This document shows positions 7,972-15,719 of a stretch of DNA of 33,354 nucleotides, piece after piece (position 1 is the first letter of the stretch; every line of letters starts with the position of its first letter). Source of the DNA: Mycobacterium parascrofulaceum ATCC BAA-614 (GTDB lineage Bacteria > Actinomycetota > Actinomycetes > Mycobacteriales > Mycobacteriaceae). The notes beneath the pieces were generated by a model. It had not been told where the DNA came from, ran no database searches, and was given only the letters and a program-made list of their open reading frames with translations. Made by a program: the position numbers and the translations under genes. Where the stretch lies: positions 104,219 to 137,572 of the forward strand of contig NZ_GG770556.1 of NCBI RefSeq assembly GCF_000164135.1. Reading direction: 5' to 3'.

Positions 7972-8496
7972 TCAGTCCGCCCTTCTCCTACGTGCCTGAT
8001 GGCCATCGAAGGCATTCGTCCGCACGGTGGGCACGAACTTGATCACGACGCGCCCCGGGTGATCAGCTGCGCGAGCATGGGCCTGCTGCGCCTGCTCGTC
8101 GTGCGGGTCGTAGCGCCGGGCGATCTCGGCCAGGAACCACAGAATGCGTTCGCGGTCCCGGACGACCTCGCTAATTCCCTTGAAGGACACCGACTTTGAA
8201 TGACCCATCGAGGTGCCCATCGAAGAGATGACCACGCACGAGCGGGGATCGCGCATGATCGCTTTGACGCGAACGCGGGATTCCTCGGCGCACAACCAGA
8301 TTGCGCCTTCAGCGTGAATGAAAGCCTCAGTCAGCGCGACCGGGTCGCCAGCGCGGTTCGTCCAGCAGAAGGTGCACTCGAATTGCTCTGCCAGCAGTTG
8401 CGCGACTTCCTCGTCGCTGAGTGTGAACGCGCGGACATCAGCGAGCGAGTCAACCTGAACGTCGCCACGCGAGGGCGGCGAGGAACTTCGGGTCAT
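7972..8496 (-). CDS. Pyridoxamine-5'-phosphate-oxidase-like split-barrel protein (FMN/F420)
   Basis: 174 aa. The pattern fits the PNPOx-like split beta-barrel: a helix (LSDEEVAQLLAEQ), a first strand with a CTFCWTNRAGDPVALTEAF turn, IWLCAEESRVRVKAIMRDPR and then CVVISS. The conserved R-V-K-x-I-x-x-D-P-R stretch is typical of flavin or F420 binding relatives. Such proteins reduce small substrates or simply bind cofactor. ATG 8496 follows GGAAGGA with about 9-base spacing. It lies between the aldehyde dehydrogenase (57 bp upstream) and the acyl-CoA synthetase (65 bp downstream), all on the minus strand. I cannot separate an FMN from an F420 enzyme. Confidence 0.72.
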   Translation of the reverse strand: MTRSSSPPSRGDVQVDSLADVRAFTLSDEEVAQLLAEQFECTFCWTNRAGDPVALTEAFIHAEGAIWLCAEESRVRVKAIMRDPRSCVVISSMGTSMGHSKSVSFKGISEVVRDRERILWFLAEIARRYDPHDEQAQQAHARAADHPGRVVIKFVPTVRTNAFDGHQARRRRAD

Positions 8497-8553
8497 CGAG
8501 CATGTCCTTCCATGCGGCTGATCAACAGGTTTCGTGACACGTCCGACGTGACG

Positions 8554-9954
8554 TCAGGCTCGTGCGGTATGCACCACTTGAGGCTCGGTGAACGCCAGCA
8601 GCCCGTCGACCCCGTTCTCCACACCGATGCCGCTCCATTTGGCGCCACCGAACGGCACCGTCGGCAGCAGCGCCGCGTGGGTGTTGACGAAGGCTGTACC
8701 GCACTCGAGGCGTTCGGCCACCTCACGCGCCGCCACTTCATCGGAGCCCCACACCGAACCGCACAGGCCGTACATCGTCGCGTTGGCCCGCTCGACCGCT
8801 TCGTCGACCCGTGAATAGCGCAGGATCGGCAGCACCGGACCGAACTGCTCCTCATCGACGACGGCGACACCCTCGGCGACATCGGCGAGGATGGTGGGCT
8901 TGAAGTAGTAGCCCGGCCCGTCGATCGCGTCGCCACCGGCGACGACCCGGGCGCCGCTGGCCACGGCGTCCTGCACCAGGCCTTTGACGCGTTCGAACTG
9001 CGGTCGGGTGGACAGCGGACCCATTTGCGTGGCCGGATCGGTCGGGTCACCGACCGCGATCGCCGATGCCGCGGCTCCGAAGGCCTCGATCGCCTCGGCG
9101 TACACCCCGTCTGGCACGTAGATCCGCTTGGGCAGGGCGCACGCCTGCCCGGTATTGAAGAAAGCTACGCCGAACAGCGCCGGGATCACCGAAGCCAGAT
9201 CGGCGTCGGGCAACAGGATTGCGGCGTCGTTGCCGCCGAGTTCCAATGTCAGCCGCTTGAGGTCGGCGCCGGCCGCGACGGCGACATTCTTGCCGCCGGC
9301 GATCGAACCGGTGAAGGTGATTTTGCGGGGAATCGGGTGCGCTACCAGCGCCCGTCCCAAATCGTCTCCGCCCGAGATCACGTTCAGCACGCCGGGCGGC
9401 AATACCTCGCCCATGATCTCGCCCAGCAGCAGGGTTGCCATCGGGGTAAAGGGCGAGGGCTTGACGACGACGGTGTTGCCGGCCAACAGCGCCGGTGCGA
9501 TCTTCCACATCGCCAGACCCAGCGGGAAATTCCACGGCGTGATCGCGCCGACGACACCGATGGGCCGCTGCGCGACTTCGATGAGCGCGCTGCTGTCGTC
9601 CTGCAGGATCCGCCGCGGGATTTCCATCTGGGCGAAAACCTGCAACCACGCGACGCAGATCTGCACCTCACTGGCGGACAGCGGGGCGGGCTTGCCCGTC
9701 TCCGCGGTCAGCGTGGTCGCGAGTTCGCTGTGGGCGGCGGCGATCGCGTCCGCCAGCCGCAGTAGCGCTTTGCGTCGCTCGGCTTCGTCCAGCCGCCACG
9801 ACCGCCCGGCGGCTTGCGCACCTTCCAGCGTGTCGTTGAGTTGCTCCACGGAGCACTCCGGCGCTTGACCCACCACGTCGCCCGTCGCGGGATTGATCAC
9901 GTCAAAGGTTGCCTGGGCGTGGACTTTGTTCCCGTTGATCGTCATCGCGACCAT
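8554..9954 (-). CDS. NAD(P)-dependent aldehyde dehydrogenase
   Basis: 466 aa from ATG 9954 (GAGAAGG upstream; ATG 9945 is also possible). Canonical ALDH residues are in order: Asn142 in TPWNFP, Lys165 in VVVKPSPF, FTGS (214-217), general base Glu238 in LELGGNDA, and nucleophile Cys272 in NTGQACALP. It oxidises an aldehyde to the acid with NAD(P)+. It is the first gene of the eight-gene minus operon, facing a 230-bp promoter region with at least two copies of the 17-bp repeat. The product acid would suit the co-operonic acyl-CoA synthetase. A P450-derived terminal aldehyde is a sensible substrate, but this is inference. Confidence 0.93.
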   Translation of the reverse strand: MVAMTINGNKVHAQATFDVINPATGDVVGQAPECSVEQLNDTLEGAQAAGRSWRLDEAERRKALLRLADAIAAAHSELATTLTAETGKPAPLSASEVQICVAWLQVFAQMEIPRRILQDDSSALIEVAQRPIGVVGAITPWNFPLGLAMWKIAPALLAGNTVVVKPSPFTPMATLLLGEIMGEVLPPGVLNVISGGDDLGRALVAHPIPRKITFTGSIAGGKNVAVAAGADLKRLTLELGGNDAAILLPDADLASVIPALFGVAFFNTGQACALPKRIYVPDGVYAEAIEAFGAAASAIAVGDPTDPATQMGPLSTRPQFERVKGLVQDAVASGARVVAGGDAIDGPGYYFKPTILADVAEGVAVVDEEQFGPVLPILRYSRVDEAVERANATMYGLCGSVWGSDEVAAREVAERLECGTAFVNTHAALLPTVPFGGAKWSGIGVENGVDGLLAFTEPQVVHTARA

Positions 9955-10041
9955 AGTTCTCGCCTTCTCTTTCTCGAGTGAAGTAGCAGGCAATCGATGC
10001 GGCCCGCCCGGGCGCCAGGTGACCGCAGTCACAGGCTGTAA

Positions 10042-10058
10042 AGCTAACACCGATTGGT
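10042..10058. promoter_or_regulatory. Putative operator, 17-bp repeat (aldehyde dehydrogenase promoter)
   Basis: Reads AGCTAAC-ACC-GATTGGT. The right half is identical to the right half of the 13503 site; the left half is degenerate. It is 87 bp upstream of the aldehyde dehydrogenase start, in the gap shared with the divergent flavoprotein gene. Confidence 0.4.
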
Positions 10059-10116
10059 TTAGATCGAAAGCGTCGGCTCCGTCCGCAACGTTTCCTGCAT
10101 CAAACGGCGTTGAGGA

Positions 10117-10133
10117 GCCTAACGTTGTTTGAT
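10117..10133. promoter_or_regulatory. Putative operator, 17-bp repeat (flavoprotein promoter)
   Basis: Reads GCCTAAC-GTT-GTTTGAT. It shares AACGT-x-GTTTGATA with the 32104 site, and in both cases GATA-A/C overlaps a possible -10 element. It is 51 bp upstream of the GTG at 10185. A weaker look-alike (ATCAAAC-GGC-GTTGAGG) lies just upstream at 10099-10115. Confidence 0.5.
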
Positions 10134-10184
10134 AACCTCAGCCCCCAACACGCTGCTCGAACACATCGTGGGAGGAGACAGTCA

Positions 10185-11822
10185 GTGAGCGGACCGTTGT
10201 CCAGAGAGCACGACGCGGATGTCCTCGTTGTCGGCGGCGGCCACAATGGGCTGGTGGCCGCGTGCTATCTCGCTCGAGCCGGTCTCGACGTCCTGGTGCT
10301 GGAAAGCCGCGATGTGCTCGGGGGCTGTACGACCACGGAGATCCTGATCCCCGAAGCGCCCGAGCACTGGTTCAGCCCCTGCGCCGACGACGTCATATCG
10401 CTTCGCGCGTCGACGGTGCCCCGAGATCTCGAGCTGGCTAGGTACGGCTACCACGAGATCGACGTCGATCCCCCGTACGTAGCGCTCGCCCCCGACGGCG
10501 GGTCGCTCGCGTTCTGGCGCGACGTCGGTCGCACCGTGGCAGAGGTAGCACATTTCTCCCGGCGCGACGCCCGGATGTTCGAACAGCTCATCGAGCAGCT
10601 GATGCCGATATCGGATGCCGCGATCGAACTGATGGCGACCAATCCGACCCGGCCCGATCTGGGCAGCGTGCTGCGCGCCGCGCGCAAGCTGCGCCGCCCA
10701 CGCGGTATCCCTACCCTCGCCTCGTTGGCCACCGTCTCGGCCGCCCAGGCGATCCAGGAGCGGTTCGAACATCCGATAGTGCAAAGCGGCCTGGCTCAGC
10801 TCGCCAACTTCGGTTCGCCGATCACCATGGAGCACACCGGGATCAACTTGCTGATCATCCCACTGATCATGCGTGTCGGCATGGCACGCCCGCGCGGCGG
10901 GATGGGCATGCTGCCACGAGCGCTCGAACGTTCCCTGGTCGCGGCCGGCGGCCAGGTCCAGACGTCTGCCCGCGTCCAAGAACTGCTGGTCGAAGGCGGT
11001 CACATTGCCGGCGTGCGGTTGACCACGGGTGCGGAGCTGCGCGCCCACACCGTGCTGACGGCGACCGAGCCGACACAGGTGTTGAACAAATGGCTACCGG
11101 ACGGTGCATTGTCAGAACGCATGGCCGCGCGCGCTTCACACATACCGACGCGTAGCGGCAACTGCGCACACTTCAAGATTCAGATCGCTTTCCGCGGCAA
11201 GCTGCAGTTGAAGCGGCACAGCGCCGCACGCACCGACGGCCTCGATCTACGGGTGCCCACCCACGTCGTGGGAAGCATCGACGATATCTGCCGGGCGATC
11301 ACCGACGCGGGCAGCGGACGACTGCCCGACCCACTGCCCTACGCGAGCATGATCAACACCGCGATGGACTCAACCCTGGCGCCCGCCGGCCAAGACTGTC
11401 TGAGCCTGTGGTCGGGATGGGTGCCGTTGGAACCCGCCGAAGGGTGGGACGACATGAAGGCCGCCACCGAGAAGGCTCTGGTCGGACACGCAATGAGTTA
11501 CCTGGACGGCTTCGAGTCTTTGGAGGTCGCCCGCTGGGTCGAGTCACCACCGGAGATGATGGCACGAACCAGCGTGCCGACCGGCAACGTCTACCACGTC
11601 GACATGACCATGATGCACCTCGGCCCATTCCGGCCGGCGTGGGGTTTCGGGGGCTACCGGACACCGGTGCCGGGCCTATATCTCAGCGGCGGCGGCACCC
11701 ATCCGGGGCCCTCGGTATCCGGCCTGCCCGGTCAGCAAGCTGCCCGCACCCTGCTGCGCGACTTGCGCAAAGGGAGAACACGCACGTCGGACAACGCACG
11801 ACCGGCAGAGCACGTGACCTGA
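10185..11822 (+). CDS. FAD-dependent oxidoreductase, phytoene-desaturase/PYROXD2-like
   Basis: 545 aa. GTG 10185 is chosen because GGAGGAG (10171-10177) precedes it by 7 bases; the longer frame from 10110 runs through the operator and has no ribosome-binding site. The N-terminus has the dinucleotide-binding VVGGGHNGLVAA (15-26), then an acidic ESRD and a LGGC turn. The C-terminus has the second FAD contact GLYLSGGGTHPG-x-SVSGLPG. This is the layout of CrtI-type desaturases and the PYROXD2 branch. They oxidise or desaturate hydrophobic substrates; the residues do not define which. It is a monocistron, divergent from the aldehyde dehydrogenase operon and convergent with the next acyl-CoA synthetase. 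Confidence 0.85.
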   Translation: MSGPLSREHDADVLVVGGGHNGLVAACYLARAGLDVLVLESRDVLGGCTTTEILIPEAPEHWFSPCADDVISLRASTVPRDLELARYGYHEIDVDPPYVALAPDGGSLAFWRDVGRTVAEVAHFSRRDARMFEQLIEQLMPISDAAIELMATNPTRPDLGSVLRAARKLRRPRGIPTLASLATVSAAQAIQERFEHPIVQSGLAQLANFGSPITMEHTGINLLIIPLIMRVGMARPRGGMGMLPRALERSLVAAGGQVQTSARVQELLVEGGHIAGVRLTTGAELRAHTVLTATEPTQVLNKWLPDGALSERMAARASHIPTRSGNCAHFKIQIAFRGKLQLKRHSAARTDGLDLRVPTHVVGSIDDICRAITDAGSGRLPDPLPYASMINTAMDSTLAPAGQDCLSLWSGWVPLEPAEGWDDMKAATEKALVGHAMSYLDGFESLEVARWVESPPEMMARTSVPTGNVYHVDMTMMHLGPFRPAWGFGGYRTPVPGLYLSGGGTHPGPSVSGLPGQQAARTLLRDLRKGRTRTSDNARPAEHVT

Positions 11823-11823
11823 T

Positions 11824-11861
11824 GTCGGCCGGCGGCACGACCGCTGGAGCGGCCGGGCGAC
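11824..11861. terminator. Imperfect hairpin between convergent genes
   Basis: 13-base arms (11824-11836 and 11849-11861) pair at 11 of 13 positions around a 12-base loop. The structure fills almost the whole 41-bp gap between the flavoprotein stop (11822) and the acyl-CoA synthetase stop (11864). It is GC-rich without a U-tract; a bidirectional terminator is plausible. Confidence 0.45.
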
Positions 11862-11863
11862 TC

Positions 11864-13399
11864 TCAATTGCTGCCGTAGTCCAACTTGAGCTGCGCCCTG
11901 GACACCTTGCCGGTCACGTTGCGTGGCAACTGATCTACCACCGACAGCCGCTTGGGCAGCTTGTAGCGCGCCAACCGCTGCGCGGCAAACACGTTGAGCT
12001 CGTCGAGGGTCACTGCCGTGCCCGGGGCCGGTACCACGACCGCCAGCCCGACTTCGCCCCACGTCGCGTCGGTGACACCGACAACGGCGACTTCGTGGAC
12101 GTGCGGATGCAGAGCGAGCACTTGTTCGACCTCGGCCGGGTAGACGTTCTCGCCGCCTGATTTGAACATCTCCTTGGTGCGTCCCGACGGGTAGTAGAAG
12201 CCGTGGACGTCGCGGTAGGCGGCGTCGCCCGTCTTGAACCAGCCGTCCTCGGTGAAGTATGCGGCCTTGTCCTGCCCCCAGTAGCCGACGGTGATGCTCG
12301 GACCGCGCAACCAGATTTCGCCCGTCACCCCGGTTTCGACGTCACGGCCGGTGGAATCGACCAACCTGATCTGGGTGTGTGGTGCCGCGCGGCCCGTCGA
12401 CCCCTTCTTGGCGACGCCGATGTTCGCCCTTTCGTTGTCCAAAACCGTTGCCATCGGCCCCATCTCGGTGCCGCCGTACTGGGGCTGAAGCGGAAAACCG
12501 TGGTCGGCCCACCGCTGCAGCAGCTCCGGTCCGGCGACCGCCCCGGCGATCACCCCGTGCCGAAGGTGCGACAGGTTCGCACTCGAGAAGCCGGGCAGGT
12601 CGGCGATGCGCTGGTACATCAGTGGAATCGCGGCGAAATGCGTGATCGGCGGCTGCCGGCTCAGCATCTGCTGCAGCACGTGCTCGGGGTCGAAGCGCGC
12701 CATCGTCGTCACTGCCCCGCCGAAGTAAAGAATCGAATTGGCCATCACGTTCAGTCCCCCGGCGTGGAACAACGGCATCGGGTTGAGATGGTGGCAGCCG
12801 GGTTGTGAGAAGCCGGTGGTGTGCGCGGCGCTGAGGGCCTGCCACACCAAAGTCGAGTTGGTCGAGATGGCACCCTTCGGCTTTCCCGTGGTGCCCGAGG
12901 TATAGAGGATGTGGGTCGGGTCATCCATCGTGATCTCACCCGTCGCCCGCAACGGCCTGGCTGTCCAGATCGCATCTTCATAGTCGATCGGGCCTTGCGG
13001 GCAATCCCAGGAGAGCTGGCGCGGGATCCCGGCCTTGGTGGCGACCTCGAGAGCGACGTCTGCCCAGACACCGTCGTAAACGATGATCCGTGGCTGAGCG
13101 TCCCGACATATCTCTTGGATCTCAGTGGTATGCAGGCGCCAGTTGAGTGGGACGAACAGCGCCCCGAGGCGCATGCACGCGAATTGCACCTCGAACACCC
13201 GGGGATGATTCTCGCCGATCAGCGCAACCCGGTCACCGTGACCGGCGCCGAGTCCGCGCAGCGTGGCGGCAAGGCCTGCCACCCGTTGCTCGAGTTCGGC
13301 CCACGTCGTTCGGATTCCGTCTTCGGCGCAGCCGAACGCGAGCGCATCCGGGCGGTGCTGCGCGTGGTAATCCACCCAGTCGGTGGCGAAGAAGGCCAA
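11864..13399 (-). CDS. AMP-forming acyl-CoA synthetase (FadD-type), TTG start
   Basis: 511 aa. Motifs: P-loop YTSGTTGKPKG (166-176), YGGTEMGPM, GWFKTGDAA, a TKEMFKSGGENVYPAEVE hinge and catalytic lysine in NVTGKV near the C-terminus. It is clearly paralogous to the 6305-7906 enzyme, with the same motif spacing. The start is a TTG at 13399: GGAG lies 5 bases upstream, and no ATG or GTG occurs in frame before the promoter region. It forms acyl-CoA from a free acid. It diverges from a P450 gene across a 177-bp region with two operator-like repeats. Its substrate is probably related to, but distinct from, that of the first ligase. Confidence 0.92.
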   Translation of the reverse strand: MAFFATDWVDYHAQHRPDALAFGCAEDGIRTTWAELEQRVAGLAATLRGLGAGHGDRVALIGENHPRVFEVQFACMRLGALFVPLNWRLHTTEIQEICRDAQPRIIVYDGVWADVALEVATKAGIPRQLSWDCPQGPIDYEDAIWTARPLRATGEITMDDPTHILYTSGTTGKPKGAISTNSTLVWQALSAAHTTGFSQPGCHHLNPMPLFHAGGLNVMANSILYFGGAVTTMARFDPEHVLQQMLSRQPPITHFAAIPLMYQRIADLPGFSSANLSHLRHGVIAGAVAGPELLQRWADHGFPLQPQYGGTEMGPMATVLDNERANIGVAKKGSTGRAAPHTQIRLVDSTGRDVETGVTGEIWLRGPSITVGYWGQDKAAYFTEDGWFKTGDAAYRDVHGFYYPSGRTKEMFKSGGENVYPAEVEQVLALHPHVHEVAVVGVTDATWGEVGLAVVVPAPGTAVTLDELNVFAAQRLARYKLPKRLSVVDQLPRNVTGKVSRAQLKLDYGSN

Positions 13400-13423
13400 T
13401 TTTGCTCCAATCGCGACGGAGTT

Positions 13424-13440
13424 ACCAAACGACGTGTGAA
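13424..13440. promoter_or_regulatory. Putative operator, 17-bp repeat (acyl-CoA synthetase side)
   Basis: Reads ACCAAAC-GAC-GTGTGAA: a perfect left half-site with a weaker right half. It lies 24 bp upstream of the TTG start of the acyl-CoA synthetase on the minus strand, so a bound repressor would block that promoter. Confidence 0.5.
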
Positions 13441-13502
13441 GGGTAGTAAATGGTGCGCATGCTCACTCCGAAGCCGCACGGCGGTTCGGGCAATGTTGTT
13501 TT

Positions 13503-13519
13503 ACCAAACGATGATTGGT
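13503..13519. promoter_or_regulatory. Putative operator, 17-bp repeat (P450 side)
   Basis: Reads ACCAAAC-GAT-GATTGGT; with flanking bases, TACCAA and TTGGTA form a perfect inverted repeat. It is 57 bp upstream of the P450 ATG at 13577. With the 13424 site it gives each of the two divergent genes its own copy. Confidence 0.6.
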
Positions 13520-13576
13520 ATCGTCCATCCCAAATGGCGCCGGACGAAGAGGCCCTGTCGATAACCGGAGATCACC

Positions 13577-14839
13577 ATGACGCAGTTCGACCACCATTCC
13601 GAGGATTTTGCGCAGAACTGGCGAGAGATTTACGCCAGCATGCGCAACGAATGCCCGGTGGCGCACAGCGACGAGCACGGGGGCTTTTATGTCCTCACCC
13701 GCTACGACGATGCGAAGCGGGTGTTGCGGGATTCCGACACTTTCGTCTGCGGGCGCGACCTGACATTTGGTGACACCGTCGTCAAGGGCGGGGTGACCGT
13801 GCCGACCAACCCGGTCCGAATGGGCATGATGGAGATGGATCCTCCGCAGTCGCAGGCCTATCGGCAAGTGCTGGCACCGTGGCTGTCGCGCAAGGCCGTG
13901 GAGAAATACCGGCCCCGCATGCAGGAGATCGTAACCTGGATCGTCGACCGCGTGATCGAGGCCGGTGAGATCGATTTCGTCGACGACATCGCCAACCCGC
14001 TGCCCGCGATGGTCTCGCTCGACTACTTCGGCTTGTCGCTGGAGAAATGGAGTGACTACGCGACGATTCTGCACAAGGCCGTCTACCGTGAGCCGGGCTC
14101 TGCGCGCGACCTTGCCGGGCTGCTGGACGACTTGCGCGCCACCGTCAAGGCGCGACGCGCGACGGCGCACACCCCGGCGACCAATCTCACCGAGGCGCTG
14201 CTCAATGCCGAGGTCGAGGGCGTGCCCATCGACGACGAAACCGTCACCGAGATGGTGTTCATGTTGCTCAACGGGGGTGTTGACACCTCCACTGCACTGA
14301 TCGCAAGCATGTTCCTTTACTTGGACGAGCACCCCGACGAGCGGGCTAGGTTACAAGCGGACCCCGGGCTGATCCCCGCCGCGATCGACGAGATGCTGCG
14401 CTATTTCACGCCCGGTCCCGGAGTCGCCCGCACGGTCGCCCGCCCGGTCGACATCAACGGCCAGCACCTCGAACCGGGCGACCGGGTATGGCTCGCACTT
14501 GGTTCGGCGAATGCCGATCCCGACACCTTCACCGATCCCGAGCGGATCAATTTCGACCGCGACCGTGGCGGCACGCACCTGGCATTCGGGTTCGGCATGC
14601 ACCGTTGCCTCGGCGCGTTTTTGGCTCCGGTGGAGATCGCCATCCTCCTCGAGGAGGTGTTGCGCCGGTTGCCGGACTACCGCATCGATCGGGAGCGGGT
14701 CCGGCACTATCCGACGATTCCGCTGGTCAACGGCTACCTCGCGATGCCGGCAACATTCACACCGGGACCACGGGTGCTGAGCGGCTACGCCGAGGCGCTG
14801 CCGATTCGGCTGGAACCCGAGGTCGTGGGACGAGGCTGA
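13577..14839 (+). CDS. Cytochrome P450 (class I, soluble)
   Basis: 420 aa. I-helix GGVDTS (233-238), ExxR as E272-M-L-R275, and heme loop FGFGMHRCLG with Cys344. An MEMDPP motif (86-90 region) and an early CPVAHSDEHGG are typical of actinobacterial CYPs. The ATG at 13577 has GGAG about 7 bases upstream. It differs from the 3763 enzyme in the I-helix (Asp rather than Glu before Thr), so the two are not recent duplicates. It is monocistronic, followed by a short hairpin, and is predicted to be under the same operator as the neighbouring acyl-CoA synthetase. Electron donors would be a ferredoxin and reductase; substrate unknown. Confidence 0.92.
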   Translation: MTQFDHHSEDFAQNWREIYASMRNECPVAHSDEHGGFYVLTRYDDAKRVLRDSDTFVCGRDLTFGDTVVKGGVTVPTNPVRMGMMEMDPPQSQAYRQVLAPWLSRKAVEKYRPRMQEIVTWIVDRVIEAGEIDFVDDIANPLPAMVSLDYFGLSLEKWSDYATILHKAVYREPGSARDLAGLLDDLRATVKARRATAHTPATNLTEALLNAEVEGVPIDDETVTEMVFMLLNGGVDTSTALIASMFLYLDEHPDERARLQADPGLIPAAIDEMLRYFTPGPGVARTVARPVDINGQHLEPGDRVWLALGSANADPDTFTDPERINFDRDRGGTHLAFGFGMHRCLGAFLAPVEIAILLEEVLRRLPDYRIDRERVRHYPTIPLVNGYLAMPATFTPGPRVLSGYAEALPIRLEPEVVGRG

Positions 14840-14840
14840 T

Positions 14841-14856
14841 TGTCGATGCCTCGACA
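14841..14856 (+). terminator. Short hairpin after the P450 gene
   Basis: Perfect TGTCGA-TGCC-TCGACA stem-loop starting 2 bp after the P450 stop. Six base pairs and no U-tract, so only a weak terminator candidate. The rest of the gap to 14972 shows nothing recognisable. Confidence 0.3.
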
Positions 14857-14972
14857 GCGCGCGCGATTCCCGATCTAGCGGCGGGTCGGCGATGACACTC
14901 CGGTCGAACTCGCTTCGCGTGCCGCGCGGACGGCAATGGCCGCGCCTTAGCGCCGTCGACCGCCGCTCAGCG

Positions 14973-15638
14973 TCATCCGCCCGTGGCGAGTTCCGCCTGC
15001 AAACCGGCGATCAGCAGTTCAAGACCGAAGGTAAAGGCCTCGTCGTCCAGGTGGATCGCGTAGTCCATTGCCAGGCCGGACAGGCTGGGAAACTCGGTCT
15101 CGGGCAGCTCTCGGATGCGCTCCGGCAAGTCGATCGGCGCCGCCGCCGCCTGCGCTCCCGCGAAGCCGAGCGCGTAGTTACACAGCACGCCAAGGGTGTG
15201 CAACGCGGTCACCTCGGTAAAGCCGGCATCCAGCAGGGCGGTCAGCATCCGCTCACGCAGACGAAACAAGCCGGGGGTCGCCGAGTGCTGACCCAGCACG
15301 AGGATCACCAGGTTCGGGTGGCGGCGGCCGACACCGTGCAGATGGCGCGCCTCGGCTCGCAGGCACTCATCCCAGGTCGGGGCCGTCCCCGCGGTGGGAA
15401 GGGGGTCTGACATGAGCTGCGCGACAAGGCCTTCCAGAATTTCTTCTTTGCTGCGTACGTATCCGTACAGGGTCATGACCCCGACGCCGAGATCATCGGC
15501 GACCCGACGCATCGTAAAGGCGCTCGGCGGGGCCGAGTCGATGACCCGTAGCGCCGCCGCCAGGACCTCGTCACGGGTGAGCCGCGGACGCGGGCCCCGC
15601 TTTGCGGGCAGGGTCGTCGACTCTCTTGACACTCCCAC
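14973..15638 (-). CDS. TetR-family regulator, divergent from the lux-like operon
   Basis: About 221 aa from GTG 15638. The DNA-binding domain is clear: LTRDEVLAAALRVIDS, then FTMRRVADDLGVGVMTLYGYVRSKEEIL (41-68 region). The larger C-terminal domain resembles the TetR_C branch of drug/lipid-responsive regulators. The frame stays open to ATGs at 15677 and 15680, but these lie inside a perfect palindrome. I prefer a start (GTG 15638 or 15632) downstream of both palindromes, without a recognisable ribosome-binding site and so perhaps leaderless. It almost certainly represses itself and the divergent operon starting at 15720. Confidence 0.85.
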   Translation of the reverse strand: MGVSRESTTLPAKRGPRPRLTRDEVLAAALRVIDSAPPSAFTMRRVADDLGVGVMTLYGYVRSKEEILEGLVAQLMSDPLPTAGTAPTWDECLRAEARHLHGVGRRHPNLVILVLGQHSATPGLFRLRERMLTALLDAGFTEVTALHTLGVLCNYALGFAGAQAAAAPIDLPERIRELPETEFPSLSGLAMDYAIHLDDEAFTFGLELLIAGLQAELATGG

Positions 15639-15639
15639 A

Positions 15640-15654
15640 CCGTACACAGTACGG
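15640..15654. promoter_or_regulatory. TetR operator, copy 1
   Basis: Perfect palindrome CCGTAC-ACA-GTACGG directly upstream of the proposed TetR start. It shares the half-site CCGTA with copy 2, whose centre is 30 bp away (about three helical turns, same DNA face). The arrangement is typical of cooperative TetR dimer binding. Confidence 0.75.
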
Positions 15655-15669
15655 TCCGAGACAGGAATG

Positions 15670-15684
15670 CCGTACATCATACGG
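15670..15684. promoter_or_regulatory. TetR operator, copy 2
   Basis: Perfect palindrome CCGTA-CATCA-TACGG, followed at once by an AT-rich TAATAT that could serve as -10 for the plus-strand operon. It is 35 bp upstream of the LLM start at 15720. Binding here would block the operon promoter. Confidence 0.75.
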
Positions 15685-15719
15685 TAATATGTTCAATACT
15701 CAGCGAGGAGTCCGGACCG

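Noticed and set aside
6296..7999. Open frame of 567 codons on the plus strand across the acyl-CoA synthetase gene
   Set aside because: It is antisense to a gene with all adenylation motifs; its translation is rich in Arg/Gly/His with no recognisable domain, as expected for a shadow frame in high-GC DNA.
8538..8550. Palindrome CACGTC-C-GACGTG between the aldehyde dehydrogenase and PNPOx-like genes
   Set aside because: Symmetric, but a one-base loop makes it a poor RNA hairpin, and its position inside an operon gives no reason to call an operator; chance is possible in GC-rich DNA.
8493..9050. 185-codon minus-strand frame within the aldehyde dehydrogenase region
   Set aside because: An out-of-frame reading of the aldehyde dehydrogenase 3' half, whose in-frame motifs are intact.
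10099..10115. Further copy of the 17-bp repeat (ATCAAAC-GGC-GTTGAGG)
   Set aside because: The right half keeps only four of seven consensus bases, so it is too weak to list as a site, although it abuts the 10117 copy.
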